DNA from: Thiohalobacter sp.
Lineage (GTDB): Bacteria > Pseudomonadota > Gammaproteobacteria > DSM-19610
Direction: 5' to 3'
Length of the DNA stretch: 22,711 nt
Assembly: GCA_027080445.1 (NCBI GenBank)
Contig: JALWRY010000211.1
Span: 1-22,711, forward strand
Both the position numbers and the translations under genes were made by a program. Positions 14,426 through 22,253 of this stretch are shown piece after piece; position 1 is the first letter of the stretch, and each line of letters opens with the position of its first letter. The notes beneath the pieces are model-generated. The model saw nothing but the letters and a program-made list of their open reading frames with translations. It was not told the DNA's origin and did no database searches.

Positions 14426-14863
14426 ATGTTTGAAAGATGCCTTTATTTCAATCTCAATGCGCTGACACGCAAGGTAAACCGTCTATGGGAAGCCGAATTC
14501 CGTCAGACCGGCCTGTCGCCGCCTCATGCCTACCTCATGCGCCTGGTGCTTGACGAACCCGGACTCTCCCAGAAGCAACTCGCTGAAGTCTTGCACCTGG
14601 ATCCGTCAACGGTTACGCGTTTTGTCGATGCACTGGCGGCACGTCAGCTGGTGCGCCGGGATACCAGTGGCAGCGACCGGCGTTCCGCCACCGTGTTCCC
14701 GACTCGGGAAGGAAAACGACTGCAGAAAAAACTGGAGAAAATCGGCGAAGAACTATTCCAGTCTCTGCGCAAGCGCATTGGTGACAAACCTTTCCGACAG
14801 CTGGTCAACAATTTGCGGGAGACACGGAATGCGCTGGATGATAACAAGGGAAACCTGTCATGA
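14426..14863 (+). CDS. MarR-family transcriptional regulator
   Basis: 145 residues. The winged helix is at about residues 47-95: LSQKQLAEVLHLDPSTVTRF (recognition helix) and the wing RRDTSGSDRRSATVFPT with the DRR signature. The N-terminal and C-terminal helices form the dimer interface. The only cysteine is Cys5 (MFERCLYF), near the N-terminus, a position where several MarR proteins sense oxidants or electrophiles; a redox role is inference. The stop overlaps the glutathione S-transferase start by 4 bp (ATGA). It probably represses its own operon through the site at 14390-14403 and perhaps the divergent eamA operon. Confidence 0.92.
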   Translation: MFERCLYFNLNALTRKVNRLWEAEFRQTGLSPPHAYLMRLVLDEPGLSQKQLAEVLHLDPSTVTRFVDALAARQLVRRDTSGSDRRSATVFPTREGKRLQKKLEKIGEELFQSLRKRIGDKPFRQLVNNLRETRNALDDNKGNLS

Positions 14864-15456
14864 AACTGTTTTACTCCAAAACCTCACCCTACTCCCGCAA
14901 GGTCAGACTGGTGATCCATGAAAAGGGCCTCAATCAAGCTGTCACCTGTGTAGCCTGCAACCCTTTCGATAACACGTCTGATCTGCAAGCCGAGAATCCG
15001 CTGGGCAAGGTACCCACGCTGATCCTGGAGGATGGAACATCTCTGTATGACAGCCCGGTCATCTGTGAGTACCTCGACACCCTGACCGCCGGCAGACTGA
15101 TACCGGAATCCGGACTGGAACGCTGGACTGTCCTGCGTTGGCAGGCGCTTTGTGACGGCATACTCGACGCCGCCTACAACATCGTTATGGAGCGGCGCAG
15201 GTCGGCTGAGGAACAATCTGCTGACTGGATCACACAGTGGGAAACCCAGATCCGTCGTTCGCTGGATGTTGTCCAGGAAAGCCTCGACACACTGCCCGGT
15301 CGCGTCTCGCTGGCGCAACTATCACTGGGTTCATCCCTTGCTTATCTGGATTTCCGTCTGTCTGAGCTGGGGTGGCGTGACCAACACCCGGAGCTGACTG
15401 CCTGGCATGAAGACTTTTCCCGTCGCGACGCCATGCAAAGCACACAGCCTGAATAA
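14860..15456 (+). CDS. Glutathione S-transferase
   Basis: 198 residues. The thioredoxin-like N-terminal domain has KLFYSKTSPYSRKVRLVIHE with Ser9 in the usual glutathione-activating position, the cis-proline in GKVPTLIL, and the glutathione-contacting YDSPVICEYLD. The helical C-terminal domain spans about 88-195. It conjugates or reduces electrophiles with glutathione in the cytosol; close relatives include YibF-type proteins. It is translationally coupled to marR and followed after 11 bp by the PNPOx-like gene. Confidence 0.93.
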   Translation: MKLFYSKTSPYSRKVRLVIHEKGLNQAVTCVACNPFDNTSDLQAENPLGKVPTLILEDGTSLYDSPVICEYLDTLTAGRLIPESGLERWTVLRWQALCDGILDAAYNIVMERRRSAEEQSADWITQWETQIRRSLDVVQESLDTLPGRVSLAQLSLGSSLAYLDFRLSELGWRDQHPELTAWHEDFSRRDAMQSTQPE

Positions 15457-15467
15457 ACTGTGCCGAT

Positions 15468-16031
15468 ATGACTGATCCTAAAGACACGCCCAAGACACCG
15501 GACCCGGCTGACATTCTGTTTTCACCGACCACCCGTGCGGTTCAGGAGCGCTATGGCTCCCGTGACAGCATTGCACGCCTTGAGGCGCGTGGATACTGGA
15601 AGTCCCGCCTGTCGGAAGATGTTGTGTCCTTCATCCGGACCCGGGACTCGTTCTTCTTTGGAACTTCAAGCCGGGAAGGCCGACCCTACATACAACACCG
15701 TGGCGGTCCCCCCGGTTTCATCACTGTTCCGGACCGGGCAACACTGGCATGGCCGGAATTCAAGGGCAACCGCCAGTACATAACTGCCGGCAACCTCTCT
15801 GAAAATGACCAGGCCTTCATCATTTTCATGGACTACACGTTACCCCGCCGGATAAAACTCTGGGGTCGGGCTGAAGTTATTGAAGACGTCGACACACTGA
15901 TACCGGACATACGTACCCGCCCCGGCTACGCTAAAGTCGAGCGCGCGATACGCTTCACGGTAGAGGCCTGGGATGAAAATTGCCGGCAGTATATCCCCGA
16001 CCTTTCTAAGAAAATCGAGGACAACGGATAA
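15468..16031 (+). CDS. Pyridoxamine 5'-phosphate oxidase-like FMN-binding protein
   Basis: 187 residues with a split-barrel flavin-binding domain. After a ~40-residue lead (GYWKSRLSEDVVSFIRTRDS) come FFFGTSSREGRPYIQHRGG, GFITVPDRATLAWPEFKGNR, LSENDQAFIIFMDY and RIKLWGRAEVIED, the order of the PNPOx-like family. The family reduces or oxidises varied substrates with FMN or F420; here FMN is likely. Third gene of the marR operon. Substrate unknown. Confidence 0.87.
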   Translation: MTDPKDTPKTPDPADILFSPTTRAVQERYGSRDSIARLEARGYWKSRLSEDVVSFIRTRDSFFFGTSSREGRPYIQHRGGPPGFITVPDRATLAWPEFKGNRQYITAGNLSENDQAFIIFMDYTLPRRIKLWGRAEVIEDVDTLIPDIRTRPGYAKVERAIRFTVEAWDENCRQYIPDLSKKIEDNG

Positions 16032-16122
16032 ATTCACGAGTATGCCTGTCTCAGTGTCAAACCTTGCCCCGTAAGGTAAAGATACAAATATATGTTCCCC
16101 GAACAGCAGGCAGCACATACCA

Positions 16123-16770
16123 ATGCTCTATCACCGTCTCAAAATCCTCTGGCAACTGAAGTTCAACCCCGATCAACTGTTTCACCGCATCAATCAGTTG
16201 GAGTGGTATAGAATGGCTTTGCTGGATTGGGCACACACGCTACCGATCAAACACGGCATGTCGCTGCTTGAAGTCGGCTGTGCCACGGGTGTACTCAGCC
16301 AACAGCTCGCTGAAACCGCTTCTGTTACAGGCCTGGACCGGTCAGCAACCATGATCGAACGCGCTCGGCGAAATAACCGGGATAACGACATCCGCTTTGG
16401 TATCGGCGACATCATGGCGTTGCCTTTTGCCGATCGGCAGTTCGATTGCACACTCGCGGCCTCAGTTATCAATATCGTGGCAGACCCTCAGCGCTCACTG
16501 CGTGAGATGCGACGTGTCACCGTAAGCAAGGGCTGTGTATCGGTACTTGTACCCGACGCTTCCATGACGAATCGGAAAGTTCATTCACTGATCGCTACAC
16601 TGGGTTTGACGGGTTTCCCACGGGAAGCGCTGCTGACCTGGCATCGGCTTGCGCCGAAGGTATCGACCGATGACCTGTACACCTGGTTTGCAAACGCCGG
16701 TCTGGGCAGGCCAAGGATACGCTCTCATTTACAGGGCATGCTGGTTTCGGTAACGGGGCGTACAGGTTAA
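16123..16770 (+). CDS. Class I SAM-dependent methyltransferase
   Basis: 215 residues. Motif I is SLLEVGCATGVLSQQL (Glu50), motif II VTGLDRSATMIERAR, then FGIGDIMALPFADRQFDCTL (motif IV region) and SLREMRRVTVSKGCVSVLV. This is the UbiE/type-11 arrangement for methylation of small molecules such as quinones, phenols or arsenicals; the substrate is not apparent. It starts 91 bp after the PNPOx-like stop with only a weak ribosome site, so it may have its own promoter. It converges on the LysR gene with a 39-bp gap. Confidence 0.88.
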   Translation: MLYHRLKILWQLKFNPDQLFHRINQLEWYRMALLDWAHTLPIKHGMSLLEVGCATGVLSQQLAETASVTGLDRSATMIERARRNNRDNDIRFGIGDIMALPFADRQFDCTLAASVINIVADPQRSLREMRRVTVSKGCVSVLVPDASMTNRKVHSLIATLGLTGFPREALLTWHRLAPKVSTDDLYTWFANAGLGRPRIRSHLQGMLVSVTGRTG

Positions 16771-16809
16771 TCATTGCGAGTTCCAGAACAGATGATGATG
16801 CTCCTGCCA

Positions 16810-17730
16810 TTATTGCTGTACATCCCACGGCTGCTCTCCTCTGAACTTCTCCTTCAGGAAATCCACGAACACCCGCACCTTGAGGGGAAGATAACGGCGT
16901 GAGGGATAGAGCAGCCAGGCAGCCGCATCAAAATCCGTGGCACTGACGTCATAGTCCGGCAGCACACTGCGCAAGCTACCGTCCTGCAGCTCGCGCCAGA
17001 CAATCCAGCGCGGCAGCAGCGTGAGACCCATGCCGGCCAGGGCACATTGTTTCAACGCCTGGGCGTTGGAGATGGCACAGCGCGCCTGTACTGCCACATC
17101 GGTAATGCATCCCTGTGCGTCACGAAAACGCCAGCGTGAATCGAATCCGGACATGGGAAATACCAGGCAATCGTGCCCGGCCATATCAGCCAGTGACTGT
17201 GGCGCACCCTGCCTGTCAAGATAAGCCGGACTGGCGCAAACCACGAAGCGCATGTCGCACAAACGGCTGGCGACAAACGCCGAATCCTGTAACGGCCCCA
17301 GCCGCAGCGCGATATCAAAATGCTCGGCCAGCAGGTCATCGATACTGTCCGACAGAATAAGCTCGAAAGACAGATCGGGGTACTGCGCTGCCAGCTCCGG
17401 CAGAAAAGGCACAATGGCCAATTGCCCGAAACTCACCGGCGCGGTAATACGCAACCGCCCGCGGGGTTGGTCGCTGATGTCGACCGCCATGGTGCGCGCG
17501 CGTTCCAGTTCGTCGACCACCGGCTCGATGCGCGCAAAATACAACTGGCCGGCCTCGGTCGCCTCGATCCGGCGGGTGCTGCGCTGGAACAGTCGCGCGC
17601 CCAGTTCAGCTTCCAGCGCGGCAATCGCGCGCGAGATCGATGACGGACTCACGCCCCGGTCACGCGCCACGGCGGCAAAGCTGCCACGGCGCATGACATC
17701 GACAAAAATTTGCAGGTTGGCCACGTCCAT
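16810..17730 (-). CDS. LysR-family transcriptional regulator
   Basis: 306 residues from the ATG at 17730, where the typical MDVANLQIFVDVMRRGSFAA begins; an upstream in-frame ATG at 17760 only adds ten atypical residues. The helix-turn-helix is at about residues 16-45 (ARDRGVSPSSISRAIAALEA), followed by LGARLFQRSTRRIEATEAG. The rest is the two-lobed ligand-binding domain. It is of the DsdC/AaeR-like subclass common next to oxidoreductases. It is divergent from azoR with a 100-bp gap containing palindromes, so it most likely activates azoR and its operon in response to a small ligand such as a quinone. Confidence 0.93.
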   Translation of the reverse strand: MDVANLQIFVDVMRRGSFAAVARDRGVSPSSISRAIAALEAELGARLFQRSTRRIEATEAGQLYFARIEPVVDELERARTMAVDISDQPRGRLRITAPVSFGQLAIVPFLPELAAQYPDLSFELILSDSIDDLLAEHFDIALRLGPLQDSAFVASRLCDMRFVVCASPAYLDRQGAPQSLADMAGHDCLVFPMSGFDSRWRFRDAQGCITDVAVQARCAISNAQALKQCALAGMGLTLLPRWIVWRELQDGSLRSVLPDYDVSATDFDAAAWLLYPSRRYLPLKVRVFVDFLKEKFRGEQPWDVQQ

Positions 17731-17786
17731 TCGTGCAGTATACGCAACAATCCATTCCACGGCAGGGTATTTATGCGCATCCAGAC

Positions 17787-17798
17787 AGCCTATAGGCT
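17787..17798. promoter_or_regulatory. Palindrome between lysR and azoR, candidate LysR site or promoter
   Basis: AGCCTATAGGCT is a perfect 12-bp palindrome, 33 bp upstream of the azoR start. A second small palindrome, ATGCGCAT (17773-17780), lies 6 bp away. Their position fits activation of azoR by the divergent LysR protein, but the classic T-N11-A pattern cannot be assigned with certainty. Confidence 0.45.
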
Positions 17799-17830
17799 TG
17801 CCTCACGCTCATTAACGACGAGGACACATC

Positions 17831-18454
17831 ATGGCAAGACTGCTGCGTATCGATGCGAGTGCCCGGCTGCACGGCTCCCACTCCCGGGAAATCGCCGACT
17901 ATTTCCAGACCCGGTGGCTGCAACAACACCCCGACGACGAGGTGGTGGCCAGAAATCTCCTGCGCGATCCGGTGCCGCACATCGAAGATGCCACCATCAG
18001 TGGATTTTACACCCCCGCGTCAGAACACGACGCCGGCCTGAAAACCGCCACGGCCCTGTCCGACCAACTGATCGAGGAACTGATGTCATCAGACCTCCTG
18101 CTGATCAGCACACCCATGTACAACTTCTCGCTGCCTTCTGTGCTGAAGGCCTGGGTCGATCAGATTGTACGCATCGGTTATACCTTCAACTTCGATCCTG
18201 ACACAGGGTTTACCGGCCTGGTGCAGGGTAAACGCGCGGTTGTCGTGACAGCCACCGGCGCGGTGTTTTCCAACCCGGCCATGTCGGCCTTCAATTACCT
18301 GGACCCTTACCTGCGCACCCTGTTGGGATTTCTTGGCATCACCGACAGCCATTTCGTTTCAGTGGAAGGCACCACGACAGACGAGGCGGCGATGGAAAAC
18401 AGCAAACGCGCTGCCCGTGAAGCTATCGACCACTATATTCTGAAAACGGCCTGA
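17831..18454 (+). CDS. azoR: FMN-dependent NADH-azoreductase
   Basis: 207 residues with a flavodoxin-like fold. MARLLRIDASARLHGSHSRE is the FMN phosphate loop, and STPMYNFSLPSVLKAWVDQI (about residues 93-112) is the isoalloxazine-binding motif typical of AzoR. VVTATGAVF at about 138-146 replaces the usual SRGG segment. The family reduces azo dyes and, physiologically, quinones by two electrons, giving protection from thiol-reactive stress. It is the first gene of a four-gene operon and is divergent from its likely LysR regulator. Confidence 0.93.
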   Translation: MARLLRIDASARLHGSHSREIADYFQTRWLQQHPDDEVVARNLLRDPVPHIEDATISGFYTPASEHDAGLKTATALSDQLIEELMSSDLLLISTPMYNFSLPSVLKAWVDQIVRIGYTFNFDPDTGFTGLVQGKRAVVVTATGAVFSNPAMSAFNYLDPYLRTLLGFLGITDSHFVSVEGTTTDEAAMENSKRAAREAIDHYILKTA

Positions 18455-18479
18455 AACAGGCTGCGAGGAGATTCGAATA

Positions 18480-19349
18480 ATGACTCGAATTGCCGTACTG
18501 GGCCTGGGCGCCATGGGCTCGCGGATCGCTGCAAGGCTGCTCGACGCGGGACACAACGTTACTGTTTTTAACCGCACAGCGGAACGCGCCCGGCCCCTGA
18601 TCGAAAAAGGCGCCATCCGGGCGGACACACCGCGGGCAGCGGCACGGGAAGCCGACCTTGTCATCGCCATGGTGACCGATGACGAAGCCTCGCGGGCCTT
18701 GTGGCTGAATGAGGAAACCGGCGCATTGCAAAGCCTTTCCCCGCAAACGGTCGCCATCGAATCCAGCACCCTGACACCGGCCTGGGTCCGCGAACTGAAC
18801 GAACGGGTCAGCGCCCGTGGCGCCGCCTTTCTGGATGCCCCTGTAGCGGGATCCCGCCCGCAGGCGGAAGCCGGGCAGCTTATCTATTTTGTCGGCGGCG
18901 ATGCCGCTGTGCTGGAGCGGGTGAGTGAAACGTTGATGACACTTGGCTCGGCGATCCACCACATCGGCCCGGCGGGCTCGGGGGCGACCTTTAAGCTGGC
19001 GGTCAATGCACTGTTCGGTATTCAAACGGCAGCGCTGGGTGAAATCCTCGGTCTGCTCGAAAAGCAGGGCATGGAGATCACGCACTGTGTGGACTGGCTC
19101 AACGCGCTCCCGACAACCAGCCCGGCGATGAAAATTATGGGGCAACTCATGGCGTCACACACGTTTGCCCCGCTGTTCCCCATTGACCTGGTGGAAAAAG
19201 ACTTCGGTTACCTGACTTCACTCACAGAATCCGCCGCGACCCGTACGCCCTTGTCTGCGGCGGCCCGGGCTGTCTACCGCCAGGCGGTCGAGCGATCACT
19301 GGGTAACGCCAACATCAGCCGTGTTGTTCAGCTATACACAACGCAATAA
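18480..19349 (+). CDS. NAD(P)-dependent beta-hydroxyacid dehydrogenase-like oxidoreductase
   Basis: 289 residues. Rossmann motif IAVLGLGAMGSRIA (GxGxxG) is at the start. NRT at residues 31-33 after the second strand favours NADP(H). The substrate motif is DAPVAGSRPQAEAGQL (about 119-134), and the catalytic lysine is Lys172 in GATFKLAVNAL with Asn176. This is the 3-hydroxyisobutyrate/glyoxylate reductase (GLYR1-like) superfamily, which acts on small hydroxyacids or semialdehydes. GAGGAG precedes the ATG. 25 bp after azoR, same operon. Confidence 0.9.
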   Translation: MTRIAVLGLGAMGSRIAARLLDAGHNVTVFNRTAERARPLIEKGAIRADTPRAAAREADLVIAMVTDDEASRALWLNEETGALQSLSPQTVAIESSTLTPAWVRELNERVSARGAAFLDAPVAGSRPQAEAGQLIYFVGGDAAVLERVSETLMTLGSAIHHIGPAGSGATFKLAVNALFGIQTAALGEILGLLEKQGMEITHCVDWLNALPTTSPAMKIMGQLMASHTFAPLFPIDLVEKDFGYLTSLTESAATRTPLSAAARAVYRQAVERSLGNANISRVVQLYTTQ

Positions 19350-19395
19350 CCATGCATTGCATTCACCCACACCGAATACTTTCAGGAGAAAACCC

Positions 19396-20178
19396 ATGAC
19401 ACAAACCACTTTCCTGCAACACCACCTGTTATCCGTCAGTCTCGCAACGGCCCTGTCCCTTGCGCCCTTACAGCTCAGCCACGCCGCAGACGGTGCAACG
19501 GCTATTCCGAACTATGCCGAACAGGTCCAGCAACTGGAGAAAAAACTGTATACCGGTGAAAACGCCCTCAAGGTGGAAAAACCGGACCTCGACGTCATGA
19601 ATCAGGCGGCCTCACAGCTTGCCGCCGACATGCCGCAGCCCGGACTCAAGGTCGGTGAAAAAGCGCCTGATTTCGCGTTGAAGGATCCCTACGGGAAAAC
19701 CATTCGACTCAGCGATCAATTGAAAAAGGGGCCGGTCGTACTGGTCTTCTACCGCGGCGCCTGGTGCCCCTATTGCAACCTTCAGCTGCATACACTGAAA
19801 GACACCTTGCCTGAAATAACGCGATACGGGGCAACCCTGGTCGCGGTGACGCCGCAAATGCCGGACAAATCGCTCGGCCAGATCGAGAAAGACGGTTTTC
19901 CTTTCGAGATTCTGAGTGACCTCGATGACCGGGTGGTGAAATCCTACAATCTGTACTGGGAAGTTTCAGACAAACTGGATAATGCCTATAAACACAGCTT
20001 CGGCCTGGATATCACCGCATTCAACGGCCCGGGGCGACGCGGCCTGCCGGTACCGGGAACGTTCATCATCGACCGTGACGGCACCATACGCGCTGCGTAT
20101 GCAGACACCGACTACAAAAAACGCATGGAACCGGCCGATATTCTCGCTGCGCTGAAACCGCTGGCAAAAAAGCGCTAA
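19396..20178 (+). CDS. Exported AhpC/TSA-type peroxiredoxin-like protein
   Basis: 260 residues from the ATG at 19396, which has AGGAG upstream; the longer frame from 19321 overlaps the previous gene. The signal peptide is residues 1-30 (ending LSHA), so the protein is periplasmic or exported. A ~55-residue helical lead follows, then the thioredoxin-like domain (about 85-258): VGEKAPDFALKDPYG and VLVFYRGAWCPYCNLQLHTL with Cys124-Pro-Tyr-Cys127, and later TFIIDRDGTIRAAYAD. The CPYC centre and AhpC/TSA context point to peroxide or disulfide chemistry. It is the third gene of the azoR operon and a paralogue of the next gene. Confidence 0.9.
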   Translation: MTQTTFLQHHLLSVSLATALSLAPLQLSHAADGATAIPNYAEQVQQLEKKLYTGENALKVEKPDLDVMNQAASQLAADMPQPGLKVGEKAPDFALKDPYGKTIRLSDQLKKGPVVLVFYRGAWCPYCNLQLHTLKDTLPEITRYGATLVAVTPQMPDKSLGQIEKDGFPFEILSDLDDRVVKSYNLYWEVSDKLDNAYKHSFGLDITAFNGPGRRGLPVPGTFIIDRDGTIRAAYADTDYKKRMEPADILAALKPLAKKR

Positions 20179-20185
20179 CCACACC

Positions 20186-20854
20186 ATGACAATACGCAAA
20201 CAGGCCGACGCATTATGGGATGCGCTGAAAAAAGAGTTGCCGGACAAGCTGGTCGAGGATCTTGATGCCGGTCGGGATGAAATCATGGCCGCCGGTGCCG
20301 AGCAACGCTGCCTGTCGGTCGGTGATCAAGCACCGGACTTTCGTTTGCCTTCGGCAACGGGCGCTTCGGTAAGTCTGGGTCAGGCCCTTTCACAGGGACC
20401 CGTGGTGCTGGTATTTTACCGTGGCGACTGGTGTCCCTACTGTAATCTGGCATTGCGCGCCTACCAGAATTCACTCGCTGAATTTCAGGCGGCAGGGGCA
20501 TCGCTGATCGCCATATCGCCGCAAACGCCCGATTATGCATCGGCTATCAGTCACAAAAATGCGCTGGCGTTCGAGGTCCTGAGCGATGAAGGCTGCCAGG
20601 TTGCCTCACGATACGGCTTGGCATTCGACATGCCGGCTAAACATGTCGAGGTGCTTGCCAGTGTCGGCCTGGCGCAAGGAAATCGGGAAGGCGATACCGT
20701 CAACCGCATTCCGTTACCGGCCACTTATGTGATAGACAGCCACGCTGAAATCACCTGGGCGCACATCGATCCCGACTACCGCGCTCGCGCCGAAACGGAG
20801 GATATCGTAATGGCATTGCGCGCGCTTCAGTATTTTCCTTCTTCGCATACCTGA
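20186..20854 (+). CDS. Cytosolic AhpC/TSA-type peroxiredoxin-like protein
   Basis: 222 residues, no signal peptide. It starts with helix RKQADALWDALKKELPDKLV, then VGDQAPDFRLPSATG and VVLVFYRGDWCPYCNLAL with Cys83-Pro-Tyr-Cys86, and PLPATYVIDSHAEITWAHID near the end. The core parallels the preceding gene closely, including GPVVLVFYRG-x-WCPYCNL, so the two arose by duplication with loss or gain of the signal peptide. The gap is 7 bp. It ends converging on the cupin gene with a 10-bp gap. Confidence 0.9.
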   Translation: MTIRKQADALWDALKKELPDKLVEDLDAGRDEIMAAGAEQRCLSVGDQAPDFRLPSATGASVSLGQALSQGPVVLVFYRGDWCPYCNLALRAYQNSLAEFQAAGASLIAISPQTPDYASAISHKNALAFEVLSDEGCQVASRYGLAFDMPAKHVEVLASVGLAQGNREGDTVNRIPLPATYVIDSHAEITWAHIDPDYRARAETEDIVMALRALQYFPSSHT

Positions 20855-20864
20855 GGCAGCGCTT

Positions 20865-21335
20865 TTACCAGGGTCGACCATCCTTGTGTGTAAACTGCCA
20901 TTGACCATTGGCTGATTGAACCGCTCTGAGATCGTCATTCGGGTATTCCACTTCGTCACCGATGCTGCGATCGCCAATTTCAATATATGTCACGAGCGCC
21001 GACGACCGATTGACAAGCCGGGAAGCGATGCCCGTACCGGCCCTGAAGCCATAGCAATCACCAGGACTAAGCACATACTCATCTTGCCCGAGTATCAGGG
21101 TAGGCGTCCCTTCCAGAATATAGACAAATTCATCCTGCTTCGAGTGATGATGAAGCAACGCAGAAATCGCGCCGGGAGCAAGTTCGGTCAGGTTAACGCC
21201 AAAGTTGTTCAGCCCGAAGTAATCACCGAGTTTTCGCTTCACTCTGCCTTCCACCAACGCCGCGAACGGTTGCGGATAAATCGTTTTCTTTTCCGGCACA
21301 GGGATCGAGTCTGCCAGGACCGGTACAGGTTTCAT
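20865..21335 (-). CDS. Cupin-domain protein with altered second motif
   Basis: 156 residues from the ATG at 21335, preceded by GAGGTGG; a TTG at 21359 in frame is less likely. Motif 1 is present: LLHHHSKQDEFVYILEG with His62, His64 and Glu69. The second motif, usually AG..IAH.LVN, reads RAGTGIASRLVN, so the histidine is replaced by Ser105. Relatives are conserved cupins of about 160 residues with a similar C-terminus. The metal site is likely altered, and function is unknown. It is 42 bp downstream of the aminotransferase and could be co-transcribed with it. Confidence 0.8.
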   Translation of the reverse strand: MKPVPVLADSIPVPEKKTIYPQPFAALVEGRVKRKLGDYFGLNNFGVNLTELAPGAISALLHHHSKQDEFVYILEGTPTLILGQDEYVLSPGDCYGFRAGTGIASRLVNRSSALVTYIEIGDRSIGDEVEYPNDDLRAVQSANGQWQFTHKDGRPW

Positions 21336-21377
21336 TGCCACCTCATCAGATACGTTCAATACATTCCACGGGTTGAA

Positions 21378-22253
21378 TCATCGGGGCTGTGACTCCATGG
21401 CAATCAGCTCACTGAATGCACGTGACAAGCGAGAGAAGACCGGTCCGGGACAATGCTTTAGCGGGCGTCCATCCACGTCGCGGACAGGAATCAGTTCTGC
21501 ACCGGTACCGGTCAGGAAGCATTCGTCTGCGGTGTAGAGGTCATAAGCGGTCAACGCACAGGCCGTTACCGCTATCTCCCTTTCTGCAGCAAGCTCCATC
21601 ACCACGCCCCGGGTAATCCCCTGCAAGGCGCCATCCACAGGGCGTGGCGTCAGGAGATGCCCGTCACGCACCACGAAAATATTGTCTGCACTGCCTTCGG
21701 CAACGTAACCGTTCTGATTCAACAGGATTGCCTCATCGGCGCCCGCCTGATTGGCCTCTATCCTCGCCAGTATGTTGTTCAGGTAATTGAGGCTTTTGAT
21801 ACGGCCATCGAGTCCGTCTGCGGGCAGGCGACGAGTGGACGCGATGATCACATGAGCGCCCTGCTGGCGTTGCTTCGCATCGATCATCGACAGTCGATCC
21901 GCAATAATAATAACTGTGGGTTGTGTGCAACTATCCGGGTCCAGCCCCAGCGGGCCGGCACCACGGGTCACAATGAGTCGGAGATAACCGTCCGGTTCCG
22001 CAAAGGCCTCGATGAGATCGGCAACCGCCTGTGTCAATTCATCCTGTGTATACGGGACCGTCAGTCGGATCGCTGCGGCCGAATCCATCAGGCGCTGTAA
22101 ATGTGCCTGCAAGCGAAACGCGCGCCCCCGATAAAAACGGATACCCTCGAAAACGCCATCACCATAGAGCAGCCCGTGATCGAACACAGAGATATGCGCC
22201 TCACTGCCCGGCATCCGGCTTCCGTTTATCCAGCACTGCGCCCGCTCAGACAT
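21378..22253 (-). CDS. Class IV (branched-chain/D-amino-acid-type) aminotransferase
   Basis: 291 residues from the ATG at 22253, whose ATGTCTGA overlaps the PhzF stop by 8 bp; a GTG at 22262 would add three residues. Fold type IV features: FDHGLLYGDGVFEGIRFYRG near the N-terminus, the PLP lysine Lys153 in GRIKSLNYLNN, NGYVAEGSADNIF with Glu186, and GITRGVVMELA for the phosphate. The DGVFEGIR motif is shared by IlvE and related D-amino acid and aminodeoxychorismate enzymes, so the exact substrate is open; IlvE-like is the best guess. Translationally coupled to PhzF. Confidence 0.88.
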   Translation of the reverse strand: MSERAQCWINGSRMPGSEAHISVFDHGLLYGDGVFEGIRFYRGRAFRLQAHLQRLMDSAAAIRLTVPYTQDELTQAVADLIEAFAEPDGYLRLIVTRGAGPLGLDPDSCTQPTVIIIADRLSMIDAKQRQQGAHVIIASTRRLPADGLDGRIKSLNYLNNILARIEANQAGADEAILLNQNGYVAEGSADNIFVVRDGHLLTPRPVDGALQGITRGVVMELAAEREIAVTACALTAYDLYTADECFLTGTGAELIPVRDVDGRPLKHCPGPVFSRLSRAFSELIAMESQPR

